A DNA stretch of 64,000 nt, taken from assembly GCF_017591425.1 (NCBI RefSeq), contig NW_024465885.1:32930501-32994500 (forward strand), given 5' to 3'. The notes under the pieces are model-generated. The model was given only the letters and a program-made list of their open reading frames with translations, had not been told where the DNA came from and ran no database searches. Position 1 is the first letter of the stretch. Each line of letters opens with the position of its first letter. The translations under genes and the position numbers were made by a program. Source of the stretch: Ochotona curzoniae. Its lineage: Eukaryota; Chordata; Mammalia; Lagomorpha; Ochotonidae. This document shows positions 1 through 12,057 of this stretch, in pieces.

Positions 1-165
1 CCCTTGCCAGCCAAGTGTGACAATTGAATAGTGTTCCAGCCTCCTAACTTTATTCTGGACTACTCCTGGCAATTGCAAGCATTTGGAAAATGAACCAGAG
101 GATGAAATATTCTCTCTCCCTCCCTGCTTCTCTCTCTCTCTCTCTAGTTCATACTACAATTCTTT
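1..165 (+). mobile_element. Old CSINE, 3' portion
   Basis: Degenerate match to the 3' half of a lagomorph CSINE. A 'catttggaaaatgaaccag' segment corresponds to the usual 'ttggggagtgaatcatc' region and is followed by the CT-rich 'ctctctctctctct' tail. The 5' part lies outside the window or has decayed. Confidence 0.5.
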
Positions 166-429
166 TATTAAAGCAATGGATTTTAAAAAATAGTTACCAA
201 TTTATTTTTTCTATTGCTTTATTTACTAAAAATGTTGCTTTACTTCAACAGCACATAAAATAGAACAAATTAAAAATACAGTTGGTGTTGACTAAAATTC
301 AATATGATATGTGTTGAAGTTTCACTAATATAAATAAGCCATACCGAAAAAATAAACAGATTTATTTATTCCGCTGATACTCAGAGTTATAGAGAGAGTG
401 GATGAAAGATTAAAAGATTATCCAGTGGC
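166..429. other. Unassigned A+T-rich DNA
   Basis: No gene and no recognisable repeat seen. Confidence 0.5.
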
Positions 430-880
430 TTTTCCTGACTGGCCTTCAACTCAAACTGGCCCTTGCTGTTGGATGTTTCACCCCAGCTGTGGCTTGTCCT
501 TACCCATGTATGACTCACACATGGCTCAGTAGGGGTTGAGATCTTTTCTAGCCCATCCCACATCTACCCTGGTCCTCCAAGACACCAGACGGTGTTCGAG
601 TCTGGCCAGGCTCGGTGCATCCAATCCCAGTCTACACTGTGCCAAGGGAGACTACAACCATTTCCTGATCAGAATGCAGCCCCCATTCCAGGCTAGGCAC
701 CCCCCGGTGGGAACTTCAACCCAGCTGGAGTTGTCACCTTATCTCCCCAACTGGGCCTGTTCCCAGCCATAGATCATGTGCATGCCAGTGGTTGCTCTGA
801 CTCAGCTTGGCTCAGCCCCTCCCCTGTCCTGACCTCTGCCTTAGACATTGTGGCTTAGCAGAACAAAGAAATCTTTAACC
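430..880 (-). repeat. GC-rich block related to the 22-25 kb repeat array, opposite strand
   Basis: Much more GC-rich than its surroundings. Its reverse complement reads like the units in the 22.7-24.9 kb array. For example 'gggggctgcattctgatc' on the minus strand here compares with 'ggggactgcattctggtc' at about 23.35 kb, and both share 'gcctggccag'-like and 'catgtgtgagtc'-like motifs. It carries a 78-residue open frame that looks incidental. Probably a fragment of the same retroelement family; homology was judged by eye. Confidence 0.5.
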
Positions 881-949
881 GGATGTTTCTAACATTCAAT
901 TATGAAATTGTTTCACATTTTAAAATCAGGAAAAAAGTTATTATGGGGG

Positions 950-1256
950 CCACAATTATCATGTACCAGTTAAAACATTTATGGACACTAACATCAACTT
1001 ATGCTAGTGCTGGTTTCAGATAGTCCCTGCTGTTCTACTTCCAAACCAAATCCTGTCTAAAAACTTCGAAATCAACAGAGTATAAGCTAAATGGTTGAAA
1101 CTCTGCCACCCACTTGGGAGACACAAGCCACGCTTTGGGTTCCTGGCTGCAGCCTAGCTCAGTTCTAAATGTTAGAATAATCTGAGTTACAAACCAACAG
1201 ATGGAAGATCTATCTGCACCTCCTTCATTGTAACACAAAGCTTAAAAAAATCGATT
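950..1256 (+). mobile_element. Old CSINE
   Basis: Diverged plus-strand CSINE. Recognisable segments are a 'ctgctgttctacttccaaac' B-box-distal region, 'cacccacttgggagacac', 'ggttcctggctgcagcctag' and 'aacagatggaagatct'. It ends in an A-rich tail. Confidence 0.6.
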
Positions 1257-1929
1257 TTTTGAAGATCTAAAAGCAAATAGTTTTCTTCAAATATTCACAT
1301 TTCTTTACTGTGAGAATTTTTAAAATAGCAAATCTGATGCATCCAGTTTCTCTGAAGTACTTATCTAATAGAAACAATGTCTCAACTTTTCCCTTGTAAA
1401 TGTCCACATTAATTTGGATTTCTTACTGATCATTTGAAATATTATGTAAAGTGATCATCGTTCATTACTTATTGGAATGAACAATGAATATGAACATATA
1501 TATCTATATGATATATACATCTATATAAAATATAAATCTGTTAACAACATAATGTTTACATATTATATGTTGTATATACATGCATGAGATCCATGCTAGT
1601 ATTTATAAAATAATGTTGCTAAGATTTTATTTACAATTTTTTGGGAAAATACTGATATTCATCTTAATACTTAAAATGGCATGTGTATATTGTGTATTTA
1701 AAGGAAAAAAATAATCAAAGTTATCTCCCTTTGTGGTAAAGTTAACTTATGCATTATTCCAAATGAAAAGTAAAATTATATTGTCATGATTTTCAAAGTT
1801 AGATTTCAAATAAACCACAATCTAGATCACATTCATAGTTATAAATGTTAGATTTTTAAACATGTTACATTCAAACTGGCCATGACAATGATGAGCTGTC
1901 CTGGGGAAGCTGTTCTAAGAACATAGTAT
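1257..1929. other. Unassigned A+T-rich DNA
   Basis: No gene seen. 1490-1580 is alternating TA-rich low-complexity sequence. Confidence 0.5.
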
Positions 1930-2228
1930 GGGACTGGCATTTTGTGCAGCATTTAAAATCTGCTTGATATGCACCTTTGTCAGGTTGAATTGGTTGCGTT
2001 CATATATGGCTTGTGTCCCTGATCCCAGCTTCTAGTTAATACGCATCTCTGTAGCCACAGCTGAAACCTCAAGTGGCTATTTATCCACCATACCTTTAAG
2101 GGACTTGGAGTAAGTTCCAAGCTCCTAATTTGGTCCTGGCTACATCCCAGATTTGATGATAGATATGAGATTTGCCTTTCTGTACCTCCTCCCTGTAAAT
2201 CTGCTTTCCAATAAAAATAAATGCATCT
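1930..2228 (+). mobile_element. Old CSINE
   Basis: Diverged but near full-length plus-strand CSINE. It ends in the diagnostic 'tttccaataaaaataaatgc' tail, with 'ttgcctttctgtacctcctc' just upstream. Confidence 0.65.
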
Positions 2229-2813
2229 TACATGTATGTATGTTGTGTTTCCAGAAACTTATAAATACATTAATTTCTCACAGTCACAGAGAATGTGTAA
2301 CAATTATTACAACACAAAAAATCTGCCTGGTTGACTGAAGACAAAAAAATCTACACTGCCTGATGACTGAAACATGTAAATGTCTTCATGTGTTGCTTAA
2401 GATACAGCATAATGTCAGACCATTTCCAGACTCCTTTAAGATAACTGGAGATTATTGTGAAAAAGAATAAGAAATGCCTTATGTTTTTGAGAAAGCAATT
2501 ACTGGAATTGGTTCTGTGTTAAGTTTTTTAGAGGAGGTTTAAGTGCTGGGATAATTTTGCTACCATGTCACCTTTCCCTCCAGTAAATGGAAATCACTGT
2601 ATTTTAAAACTCAAGTGACACTCAGACTACAAAAAGTAGTACTTGACTTTCAGTGCAGGATTTAGTAAAGGGGTGAATTTTGGTTTTCAGAATGAGAAAC
2701 TAATCTGTATTTGTCAACGACATTTGTGAAGCAAATGATCTTTTGTGTAATTTTGTAGGAGTGTTATGAAGAAAAAATGAAATTAGTAAAAAGAATAATA
2801 GTGTATTTCTTTT
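2229..2813. other. Unassigned single-copy-looking DNA
   Basis: A+T-rich; no gene or repeat recognised. Confidence 0.5.
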
Positions 2814-3115
2814 AAAAAATTATTCATTTTTATTGAAAGGACAGATTTGCATAAAGAAGGAGAGGCAAAGATCTTCCATCTCTTGGTTCACTCCCCAAGT
2901 GGCCACAATAGCCAGAGCTGAGCTGATCCAAAACCAAGTGCCAAGAACCTCTACATAGGTGAAGGGTCCCAAGGTTTTGGGCCATTCTCAATTGGTTTTC
3001 CAAATCAGAAGCAGAAATCTGGATGGGAAGTGGAACAGCTGGAACACAACTGAAGTCCATCTGGTTGCAGTGCCTGCAAGGTGAGGATCCAGCCACCAGG
3101 CCATCTCTCTGGGCG
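2814..3115 (-). mobile_element. CSINE
   Basis: Minus-strand CSINE. It opens with the reversed tail 'ttattcatttttattgaaag', then 'gatcttccatc', 'ggttcactccccaagtggcc' and 'cccaaggttttgggcc'. It ends near 'gccaccaggcc'. Moderately diverged. The 109-residue frame across it is a SINE artefact. Confidence 0.85.
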
Positions 3116-4823
3116 CTAATCCAATGTTGGATCAAGACTGATCTGATCTTCTTGAGCAACTTCTCTTCTGTGGATACTCTTTCCTAGTGTTCCCCTAAAG
3201 CCTTCAGTTTTCTCTGTCTCATCATCAGCCTCACTTCTGAAGTCCATATGAAAGCAATTTTAAAGTATTATCTAAGCAAGCAGGCAGTACTGATTCTCTT
3301 GGCAGCACGTAGTCAAGAGAGGTGTGAGTGTCCCCTTTGATGATTTTTGTTGACGTTTGACCAAGCATTCTGTTGGGTGTATTTTGCATTTCATACTACT
3401 CACATTTTACAAGCATAAGCAATTCACCCTGATATTGGAAAGTAAGAGAAAAATGAATCAAAAAAGGAATAGTAAAGAAAATCAAGAATGGTGAAGTTGA
3501 AATTGAAACGAGTTGCCAGTTTATTTTAACTATTATTATATTTTATTTCTTGACTAGTATGCTAACTGGTTAATTTAACCTTTATGGTTTTTAAAAGTTT
3601 TTGATATTATGCTGGATATATACCCATAGACAATTAGCATGTGATACAAGTTGCTAGCTCTATGGTATAAAAAGTCCTCAAATTTCTTTAAAAGACCAGT
3701 TCACTGCACTTTCCATTTATCTTATCATGTTGCAAACTGTTGTCTAGCTTAGCAATCAATACTTGTTCTCAATAATGTAGTTATGTTCTTAAACCAGGAG
3801 TGAGGACAATTTCTGCTAAAACGTTTGAATACAGTCCATGGGGCCATGCATTTCATATCAATTCCATACTTGATGTTACAAGTGCATTGTAGTGAGCTGA
3901 GCTCTTAATGAGATTATTTGTAAGCATGATGGGGAGTGTGGAAATGTGCCAATTGAGTAGTCAATGGGAGAGGAATAATAGGGATAATGAGTAACATGGA
4001 GACAGAAACAGGTAGGCCAAGGAAAGTAGGCACATTGGGAACTCTGTGAGATCAAGTGAGTGAATTATAGCTGTAAGAGGCTGTCAGATAGCAATTATCA
4101 ATGTGTTTTATACCCCAGAGTGTGAAAGTCACTTTATGCATTCTCTTTGTGATAATCAAGAATAATTTATGGGCTTCCCATCTTTCCTATTTCAAGTGGC
4201 AAGCCCCCAGATTTCTTTGTAACATCCTTTTATAGTGTGAAATGGGGAACAGATAGCCTAACAATAAATGTGCTAAAATTCCTAAGTCAGTTCTATCAGG
4301 CAAAAATGTCACTTAACTTTGTTAATTTGGTCTTCACACACATTTTTTTTTTATTAGAGATACTGAAATGTGATGGGTGCTTGTGCTTATGCATTCTTAT
4401 TAAAAAATATAAAGTGAAACACATTTGGGACAGCAACTAGCAGTATCTACACTTGTTTTTATGCTCTCAGTGCTTACACCTGTAGACTTTGCAGAAACAC
4501 ATACAAGAGTTTTCTCTGACTGTGATGCTGTTCTTACCATGATTATCAAACATATCTCTCTGTTTTCTGCAGTTGTAAGATGTGATGTGCTCTATGCTGA
4601 TCTAACTCAATATGGTTTTAACATTTCAACACTGCACAGAGAAGAATGACAACAAAAACAGGGCTAAAGCCTGTTGGCAAACAGGAAATGCGGATAAAAA
4701 AAAGAAAAGCCACCAGGAAGATGAGTGATGTTCCTACCTGTTTATCTTTAAAATTCTCTACATATCAGCTAACGAAAATGAATGAAAAGGTGACAGTGTG
4801 GAATCCTACTTCTGACATTACAT
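3116..4823. other. Unassigned A+T-rich DNA
   Basis: No gene recognised. Small open frames at 4237-4834 have no recognisable family, start context or splice pattern that I would trust. Confidence 0.5.
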
Positions 4824-4856
4824 TGGGAGTCTAGATAGAGTGGGAGTCTAGATAGA
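4824..4856. repeat. 17-bp tandem duplication
   Basis: 'tgggagtctagatagag' occurs twice in a row, the second copy lacking its last base, directly before the (TTTC)n tract. It looks like replication slippage. Confidence 0.9.
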
Positions 4857-4863
4857 ATTTAAG

Positions 4864-4864
4864 T

Positions 4865-4935
<71 letters not shown>
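4864..4935. repeat. (TTTC)n microsatellite
   Basis: About 72 bp of uninterrupted TTTC units, around 18 copies. The purity suggests a young and probably polymorphic tract. Confidence 0.97.
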
Positions 4936-5250
4936 AGTGAGGATTAGAGTGAAGGTAAAGCATCTTAAGGTGACGATCACATATCAGATTCTCTAGGTTT
5001 CAGTCCCGATTTCACTCCTGAACCCAGTCTCCTGAGGTGAGGTGAAGATGATGACTTCAGTAGCAACATTTCTGCCACACACAGAGAATGCCCAGATGGA
5101 GAAATTCCATGTTTTGTCGTGTCTAAGTATTGACTGTTGTGGGCATCTATTGAGTAAATCTACAGCCATTTGTTTCTAATTTTCTAATGAAGAATTAAGC
5201 ATAGACCACATTGGAGACCCTCTCCACATTGGAGAGTTGGGAGAGTGGGT
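4936..5250. other. Unassigned DNA with a motif shared with 11.78 kb
   Basis: Not a recognised repeat. Positions 5179-5215 closely match 11778-11815, sharing the core 'gaattaagcatagacca'. Confidence 0.5.
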
Positions 5251-5265
5251 GAGGCTTCTCCTTTT

Positions 5266-5598
5266 TTTTTTTTTTAAAGATTTATTTTTATTATTTTTTC
5301 ATTGGAAAGGCGGATATACAGAGAGGAGAGACAGAGAGGAAGATCTTCCGTCCAAAGATTCACTCCCCAAGTGAGCGCAACAGCCCATGCTATGCCAATC
5401 CGAAGCCAGGAGCCTCTTCCGGGTCTCCCACGCGGGTGCAGGTTCCCAAAGCCTTGGGCTGTCCTCAACTGCTTTCCCAGGCCACAGGCAGGGAGCTGGA
5501 AGGGAAGCGGGGCTGCTGGGATTAGAACCGGCGCCCATATGGGATCCCGGGCGTGCAAGGCGAGGACCTTTAACCACTTGCGCCACCGCGCCGGGCCC
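5266..5598 (-). mobile_element. Young full-length CSINE with perfect target-site duplication
   Basis: Near-consensus minus-strand CSINE running from the T-rich reversed A-tail to 'gccaccgcgccgggccc', the reverse of the pol III head. It is flanked by the perfect 15-bp duplication 'gaggcttctcctttt' at 5251-5265 and 5599-5613. The low divergence marks a recent insertion. Its CpG-rich head is largely intact. Confidence 0.97.
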
Positions 5599-5836
5599 GA
5601 GGCTTCTCCTTTTATCGCCCCTCTTCCCACAGATACAGGAAAGGAAAAATAGACTGTAGAAACAATTGTCTTATCCACTGCCCTGTAGCTCTTGACCCTT
5701 TCAGCCCTAATCAACTATGTAAAAGTTATTTTAAAAAAACCTATTTCATGTTTGTAATATATTTATCTATCTGTTTTGGGTTAATCCAAATAAATATTCT
5801 ATAGTTTCCTTTTTCCTTATAAAACCTCATGGTGTG

Positions 5837-6159
5837 GGGCCTGGCGCGATGGTGCAGTGGTTAAGGTCCTCGCCTTGCACGCCCAGGATCCCATATGGGC
5901 AATGGTTCTAATCCCGGTGGCTCCGCTTCCCATCTAGCTTCCTGCCTGTGGCCTGGGAAAGCAGTCGAGGATGGCCCAAAGCTTTGGGACCCTGCACTCA
6001 TGTGGAAGACCAGGAAGAGGCTTCTGGCTTCAGATCGGCATAGCATGGACTGTTGCGCTCACTTGGGGAGGGAATCATTGGACAGAAGATCTTCCTCTCT
6101 GTCTTTCCTCTCTGTATATCAGCCTTTCCAATAAAAATAAATAAATCTTAAAAAAAAAC
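5837..6159 (+). mobile_element. Young full-length CSINE with target-site duplication
   Basis: Plus-strand CSINE from 'ggcctggcgcgatggtgcag' through the B-box-like 'ggttctaatccc' to 'ccaataaaaataaataaatc' and an A-run. The 12-bp duplication 'cctcatggtgtg' flanks it at 5825-5836 and 6160-6171. Near consensus. Confidence 0.97.
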
Positions 6160-6240
6160 CCTCATGGTGTGTATATATTCTTTCATTACAGTTCTGTTTT
6201 CCCTGTGTGATTCTAAATTGAAATTAAAATTTATCCCTGT

Positions 6241-6552
6241 TGGGCCTAATACAAGAGTTTAGTGGTTAAAGTCATCGCCTTGCACACACCAGGATCCCAT
6301 ATGGGCACCGGTTGGTGTCCTGGTGACCCTGCTTCCAATCCAGCTCCCAGCTTGTGGCCTGGGAAAATGGTTGAGGATGGTACAAAGTCTTGGACCCATT
6401 TGGGAGACACAGAGGAGGCTCCTTGCTACTAGCTTTGGATCTGCTCAGCTCTGGCTGTTGCAGTCACTTGAGGAATGAATCATTGGATGGAAGAGCTTCT
6501 CTACCTCTTCTCTGTATATCTGACTTTCCAAAAAAAACAAATAAACCTTTTA
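6241..6552 (+). mobile_element. CSINE
   Basis: Plus-strand copy from 'gggcctaatacaagagttta' to 'ccaaaaaaaacaaataaacc'. The B box and the 'gcctgggaaaa' region are clear. Mildly diverged, with a small internal loss. Confidence 0.92.
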
Positions 6553-7208
6553 AAATACTGAGGCACATCACCCTTTTTAAATCTCTTCATCTGTTGGAGA
6601 TTTGCTGTAGATATGTGCTTGCTTAGCCTGTGTGGAAGGCACATGGCACACTGCTTCCCCAGAGGAACCTCTTGACATTGATTTTTGCTAACCAAGACCT
6701 CAACCTGCCCTGTTCACTTGCCATGCAAGTGAGAATGGTTGTCTGCACCCCAATATCTTTTCTCTGTCCTTGGACAAGCTGTGCTGGGACTTCCTTGACA
6801 AGCAACTGTAAGAAGTCAAAGCCAACCCACATACTACCTATCAGCCACACATGGTGAACATGACCTCAGACTCGGTGACCTGCTTCCAGCTGTGATGTAG
6901 AATGTGACCTGAGACTTGGTTGGAAGGTCCGGGGAGATACACATGTCTTCTAGTAAGTTCCAATGTTATTGTTGGGTAGGAGGACTGTCGGGGAACACCT
7001 TCCTGCTTTCCCCTTTCCTATACTATATATGTTTCTGCTCACTTTACTCTAATTGGACATGCTCCATCAGACCATCCATTGTCGTTTTTGTAGAACATTG
7101 TTGCTTGGTTTCGACGTCCTTTTGGCAGGAAGAACTCCTTACATTTTTCCTTGAATTTCAGTATCAAGCCTTATAAAATATGATGTGTACATATGTTTAT
7201 AATGGAAA
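6553..7208. other. Unassigned DNA
   Basis: No gene or repeat family recognised. Overlapping open frames on both strands at 6620-6860 share no recognisable protein family. Confidence 0.45.
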
Positions 7209-7214
7209 TAGAAC

Positions 7215-7234
7215 TTATATATATATATATAAAA

Positions 7235-7271
<37 letters not shown>
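7215..7271. repeat. (TA)n microsatellite
   Basis: Two TA runs separated by 'aaaac'. Confidence 0.95.
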
Positions 7272-7339
7272 TCATTTCACTCAAAAGAATGGTCAAGTAC
7301 ACTACCAGAGTGTGAACACAATGATATAAGATTTTTTTT

Positions 7340-7680
7340 TAAGTTTTTTTCTTTTTTAAAGTTTTACTAGAATTTCAGAGAGAGACACAGAGACAGAGAC
7401 AGAGAGAGTCAGAGTCTCTCTAATTCATTGGTTTACTTCTCATATGTGTACATTAGTCAAGGATGGGCCAAACCAAAGTCAGGAAGAAGCCTCAAACTCA
7501 ACCCAGGTCACAGATGGATGGATAACTACTGACCAAACTGCTTTAGCCATTAATTATTGCCTCTCAGGCTGTGTACAAGGCAAGGAGCTAGAATTGAAAA
7601 CAGAGATGATATTTAAGCTCTCACATCTTGATATAGGTTATAAGCATCTTCAACCAGCTGGGTCTTAACTGCCCTAGTGA
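7340..7680 (-). mobile_element. Old CSINE
   Basis: Minus-strand. A reversed A-tail (poly-T/A) leads to 'cagagagagacacagagaca', then degenerate 'aaggatgggcc' and 'gaagaagcctc' segments. The 74-residue open frame inside is incidental. Confidence 0.6.
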
Positions 7681-7837
7681 ATGCCTATCACATTTTTATA
7701 AGGAAATAGGATATGTCACACATGCATGTCATAGATTTCATTAATTAGTTTCTTAGCCTGCATGATGTATTTAATGCTTTAAAATGTTCATGTTACCTTG
7801 CATTTTTAAATTAAAATAATAAGATCAATTTTATCAA

Positions 7838-8150
7838 TTTTTTTAGGGTTTACTTATTTAAGTTGAAAGAAAATTGCAGTGAGAGACAGGAATGAGAGAG
7901 AGAACTTCCATCTGCTGTCTTTCTTCCCTAATGGCTACAATGGCCAGAGCGAAGCAATCTGAAGATAGGGAACAGGAAATTCGTTTAGGTACCCTTGTAG
8001 GTGCAAGGGCCCAAAGACTTGAATCACCTCCCCACCCCACTGGCTGCTTTCTCAGGCAGCACAGAGTTGAATCAGGAAGTGGAGCATCCAGGCTTGAACC
8101 GGTGGTGATGTGATTGTAGGTATATTAGTCAAAGGGACTAGCCTATCATT
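7838..8150 (-). mobile_element. Old CSINE
   Basis: Minus-strand. 'tttttttagggtttacttat', 'agagagaacttccatctgct', 'atggctacaatggccagagc' and 'gggcccaaagactt' follow the CSINE order in reverse. Confidence 0.72.
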
Positions 8151-9027
8151 CAAGCATTCTGCAGCTCAATTTTAACTTTAAAATAAAATAAATGGAAACC
8201 AGAAAATAAACCAACAAAATGTTGCATAGCTTTGAGAACTTCCCTTTAGCTTTTAATGAAAGCAAGAAAATTAAATGATTGGAATCAATTATACAAAGTT
8301 GTACTTTGTCTACAATCAAGATTATTTTTATTTCAATGTAATGTGCTATATGTACTTTACTAAATAACTGTAAGTATAATGCAATTCAAATGATAATAAT
8401 GCCAATGAGGTTTCCTAACAGTCCATTGAAAATTCTGTCATTAAAACACTACATATAGAATTCAGAATGATTTTTATGAAACTAAATCTATCTTTCATTC
8501 CAATTATTCCACAATCCTTTTGAAATGCTCTTGTAAATCGGCAAAGATGCATATTGATGCAAGGGAATTTATTAGAGCAAGTACGGGAGCTGATGGTTAC
8601 ATGCTGCTAAAAATATAAGAATGAATGTTAGAATTCAGAAGTTGTAATGAGAGTGAAAATTCGGTGTTCTTGCTGAACAATACTATGATAATTCTTAGTA
8701 TTGCTTTTGATGTCAGAATATTGAACATATTTTATCAGATAATTCTTAAAATTCATATTGCGAGTGTTAACAGGTTTTCATAATACGAAGGTTCTGAACA
8801 TTTTCGCATGTTTTAAGTTGGGAACATAACTGCATTAGCTATCAGAAGAAATATTTTGTTGAATCCCTGAAGAGATGTGGATAAGAATACTGAACAAAAT
8901 TGGGTTGAAGTAAAAGTTCTCACCAATACATGGGTTTTTGCCCAGCGTGACTGTTGCTTTTCCCGGAGCTTTCAGAGCCTGTCAAACCTCACATATGGAT
9001 GAAGTCTTTACAGGGTCATTGCTCAGG
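8151..9027. other. Unassigned A+T-rich DNA
   Basis: Nothing recognised. Confidence 0.5.
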
Positions 9028-9362
9028 GGCCTGGCACAATGTCCTAGCAGTTAAAGCCCTCACCTTAAAAGTACCAGGATCCTATATGGCCACTGGTTCT
9101 AATCCTGGCAGCTCCACTTCCCATCCAGCTCCCTGCTTGTGGCCTGAGAAAGCAGTTGAGGATGGCATAAAACCTTGGGACACTGCCCCTGTGTGGGAGA
9201 TCCAGAAGTTCCTGGCTCCTGGCTTTGGATCGGTGCAGCACCATTGGTTGAAATTCCTTTGGGAGTGAATCATCGGATGGAAGATTTTCTTCTCTCTCTC
9301 TCTCTCTCTCCCTCCCTGTATTTCTGACTTTGTGGTACCAATAAAATAAATGTTAAAAAAAT
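9028..9362 (+). mobile_element. Full-length CSINE
   Basis: Plus-strand copy from 'ggggcctggcacaatgtcc' to 'accaataaaataaatgtt' plus an A-run. It has an internal (TC)n expansion near 9285-9310. The flanks 'gtcattgctca' and 'gttcttcactca' resemble a decayed duplication. Confidence 0.94.
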
Positions 9363-12040
9363 TATTTTAAAAAGTTCTTCACTCAGGATAGATTCCAGCT
9401 TCTCTTACTTTCTGTGTGCACTGTACTTTACCTCGTTATGACAAAGAGCAGCATTTGGGAATGAGGACAGGTATATGAATACATTTTCATTGCAAAATAC
9501 CCCATTTGGGGCATTTATGCTGTGTGTGTCTTAAGAATATAATCACCTTCTGTTTGAATCGGTGCCTTAGAGAGAAGCAGATTTTTTTAGTTATCTGTAA
9601 GGGCTACAAAAGAAATCTGCAAGTTACTTAGAAATTTTACTCTTAGAGTTCGTAATTGTGTATTACCACACATACACCAGACTCTATATATTATCTAGTG
9701 CCTCAATCTAGTTTCTGGGTTCCAGAGAAAGACAATTTAATAGGTTCACAATATATTGATTTCATAGCGACACACAGTATCTGGCTTGAGCTACAGTTTT
9801 ACTACTTATTTACAGGGGGACAGTGAGAAAGAATACTCAAAAAACCAGTTATGTGAAAGAGTTTTCCCATCTAAAAATAACAGAAAGAGACAAAGGAAAC
9901 CTAGGATTTATGGTGAGGTGGCATCTCATCTCTGCAAGGTTTTCCAGGTCAAAATCACTGTCAAGAGACCCGTGCTGTAATTCTTGGTGTTAGGTGACTG
10001 ACGGTGATGGCATTCTGTCTATTTGAACAGTTAAGTGTAATCTTCACAGTGATATGACCTTTCCAAATGTCTTGACATCATTAGCATGCTTTATTTGGGA
10101 ATAATTCAGGAGAGTTGAAATTTATGCCTTGGTCATACGTAGCCTTCATGCCATAGAACTAATAGAGCCACTTGCTCTGTTTTGTTAGAGGGCTTAAATT
10201 TTGTTCTCAGATGAAACAATTAAAAATACTGCAATATAAATACGGGAGGCCAATGACTAATAGCAAGTTCTAAAATTATAGGAGCAAACATTTATAGCAT
10301 AATTGGAATCATTAAGTAGTGATGGCCATAGTCGGTTTTTTTAATAAATCTAATCCAAGTAGTCAATCAAATATTTATTTCCTTAGATCTATTCACTCAT
10401 TAGACATCTAAAAATCTTTCAGTTATGGAAATACATTTATATATGGAGGTGTTTTCAATTTTTTCCATAAGTGGAATTTAAAAATAAGTTCAATTTGTAG
10501 AAAAAAAGTTTGAAATTTACACATTGATTTTTTTAATAGCATGAATTTTCCATGAATGTCTTCCTGTTTCTGTGTACCTGTTAGAAGAGTAGAATTAACA
10601 ACTATGTATGTTTTTGAAATGGTATGACGTGTTTATCAGATACACAACCATGGACAGAATGCTGACCTATTTGAAAATGGTTGGAGAATATACTATGCTT
10701 TTATGTAGCTTTTAATTCACTCAAATCCCTCTATTCATGGAGACTTTCAGCAGTAATTGAAGCTGTAGCCAAGACTGCAAGACAATCTTGCATGAATTGT
10801 ATTGAAACCTCTACCTTCCTAGCCACACAGCACACCTTTCTTCATGCCAACACAGTAAACTCTTCACTCCCATGGCCCTGTTGAGATCAAGGTTTTAAAT
10901 GTTATGGAAGTCACTGGGCATTGGGCATCCAAAATCCAGCAATATGCAGTGATTAGGTGTCATGAGAAAAGTTCTGATAAAAGAGAAAAATATTATCTTC
11001 ACCTCCCCCCCCTCAAATTGCTTCTTCCTTTATTTTAGAAAAAAAAAAATCTGTGGGGAACATTAAATAAGACAACATGGAGATATTGTCTTTGTTTTTT
11101 GTCACTGAATGAACAACAGAAACATAATAGCAACAACAGCCATATGAGAGGTCAACACTGCGAGATGACTTAACACACTATACCACAAGGTAAGCTTCAA
11201 CCAAGGTTTGCTTTCTGAATAACTCAATCTAATACAATTTATATTGGGTATAGAGTAAAAAAGCAAACTCTTTCAAGAAAAAATGTAGCTACATTAGTTA
11301 CAGTATTGACAGTTATAGGCTCATGATGCCTGATGGTGAACGTGTCTGTTATAATCCTTGATGTTTACTATAACCAAAAATTCTTAGTGGCAAAATGGAT
11401 GTGACAAGGTGTCATTAGGGACAGAGATAAGTTGTAGTAGTGATAATAGCATGACTTGGGGTCATAATTGATTAGTTAGGGCACTCTTAACAGGCAGTTC
11501 TTTTAAAGTCTGGATACCAAGTGGCATTACAAACATATTTAAAAAAATTATGACACAGTATGAAACCACTCCACATCACACTTGTCATGCCAGAAATATA
11601 TAGTACAGTATATGGCTACATAAATCTGTTCATTAAAAACTCCAGTTTCATCTCTGATAGAGAAAAGGAGATGACATATAAATATAAACCTTGAAACTCC
11701 TTCACTTGAATTGTTTAATGAGACAGATTTTGAAAATAAAGAAATAGCCTCTGAAGACTGTCAATTCTTCCAAAACAATTTTCTAGTTAAGAATTAAGCA
11801 TAGACCAAGATGGAGGTGCAATGCCTATTCTGGTAGAAATTAAGTAGTCATGTTACAGACATTAGCATCTTAGAGCTGATCTACTTAATAGATATTGCTC
11901 AGTGTCCACCTGTGCCCAACAGAATCCATGAGTGTATCTCAATAACACATTTCTGAAAACACATAAATACATGTTCAGTGTTACATTACTTTCTTTAGAC
12001 ATATACAGCTATTAATAAAGGGGAACAATTATGCCCCCTG
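9363..12040. other. Unassigned A+T-rich DNA
   Basis: No gene recognised in about 2.7 kb. It contains the motif at 11778-11815 shared with 5179-5215. The remainder is single-copy-looking with short homopolymer runs. Confidence 0.5.
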
Positions 12041-12057
12041 AAGTGTAATTTATTCTT

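Noticed and set aside
4237..4834. Three consecutive small plus-strand frames
   Set aside because: Different frames, no recognisable family, no consistent splice signals, ordinary A+T-rich DNA.
5274..5714. Several 90-146-residue open frames on both strands
   Set aside because: They coincide with a near-consensus CSINE. The GC-rich SINE head reads open in many frames and recurs in other copies.
5837..5920. tRNA-gene-like A and B boxes
   Set aside because: They are the tRNA-derived heads of CSINEs, repeated dozens of times. No cloverleaf with an acceptor stem is present.
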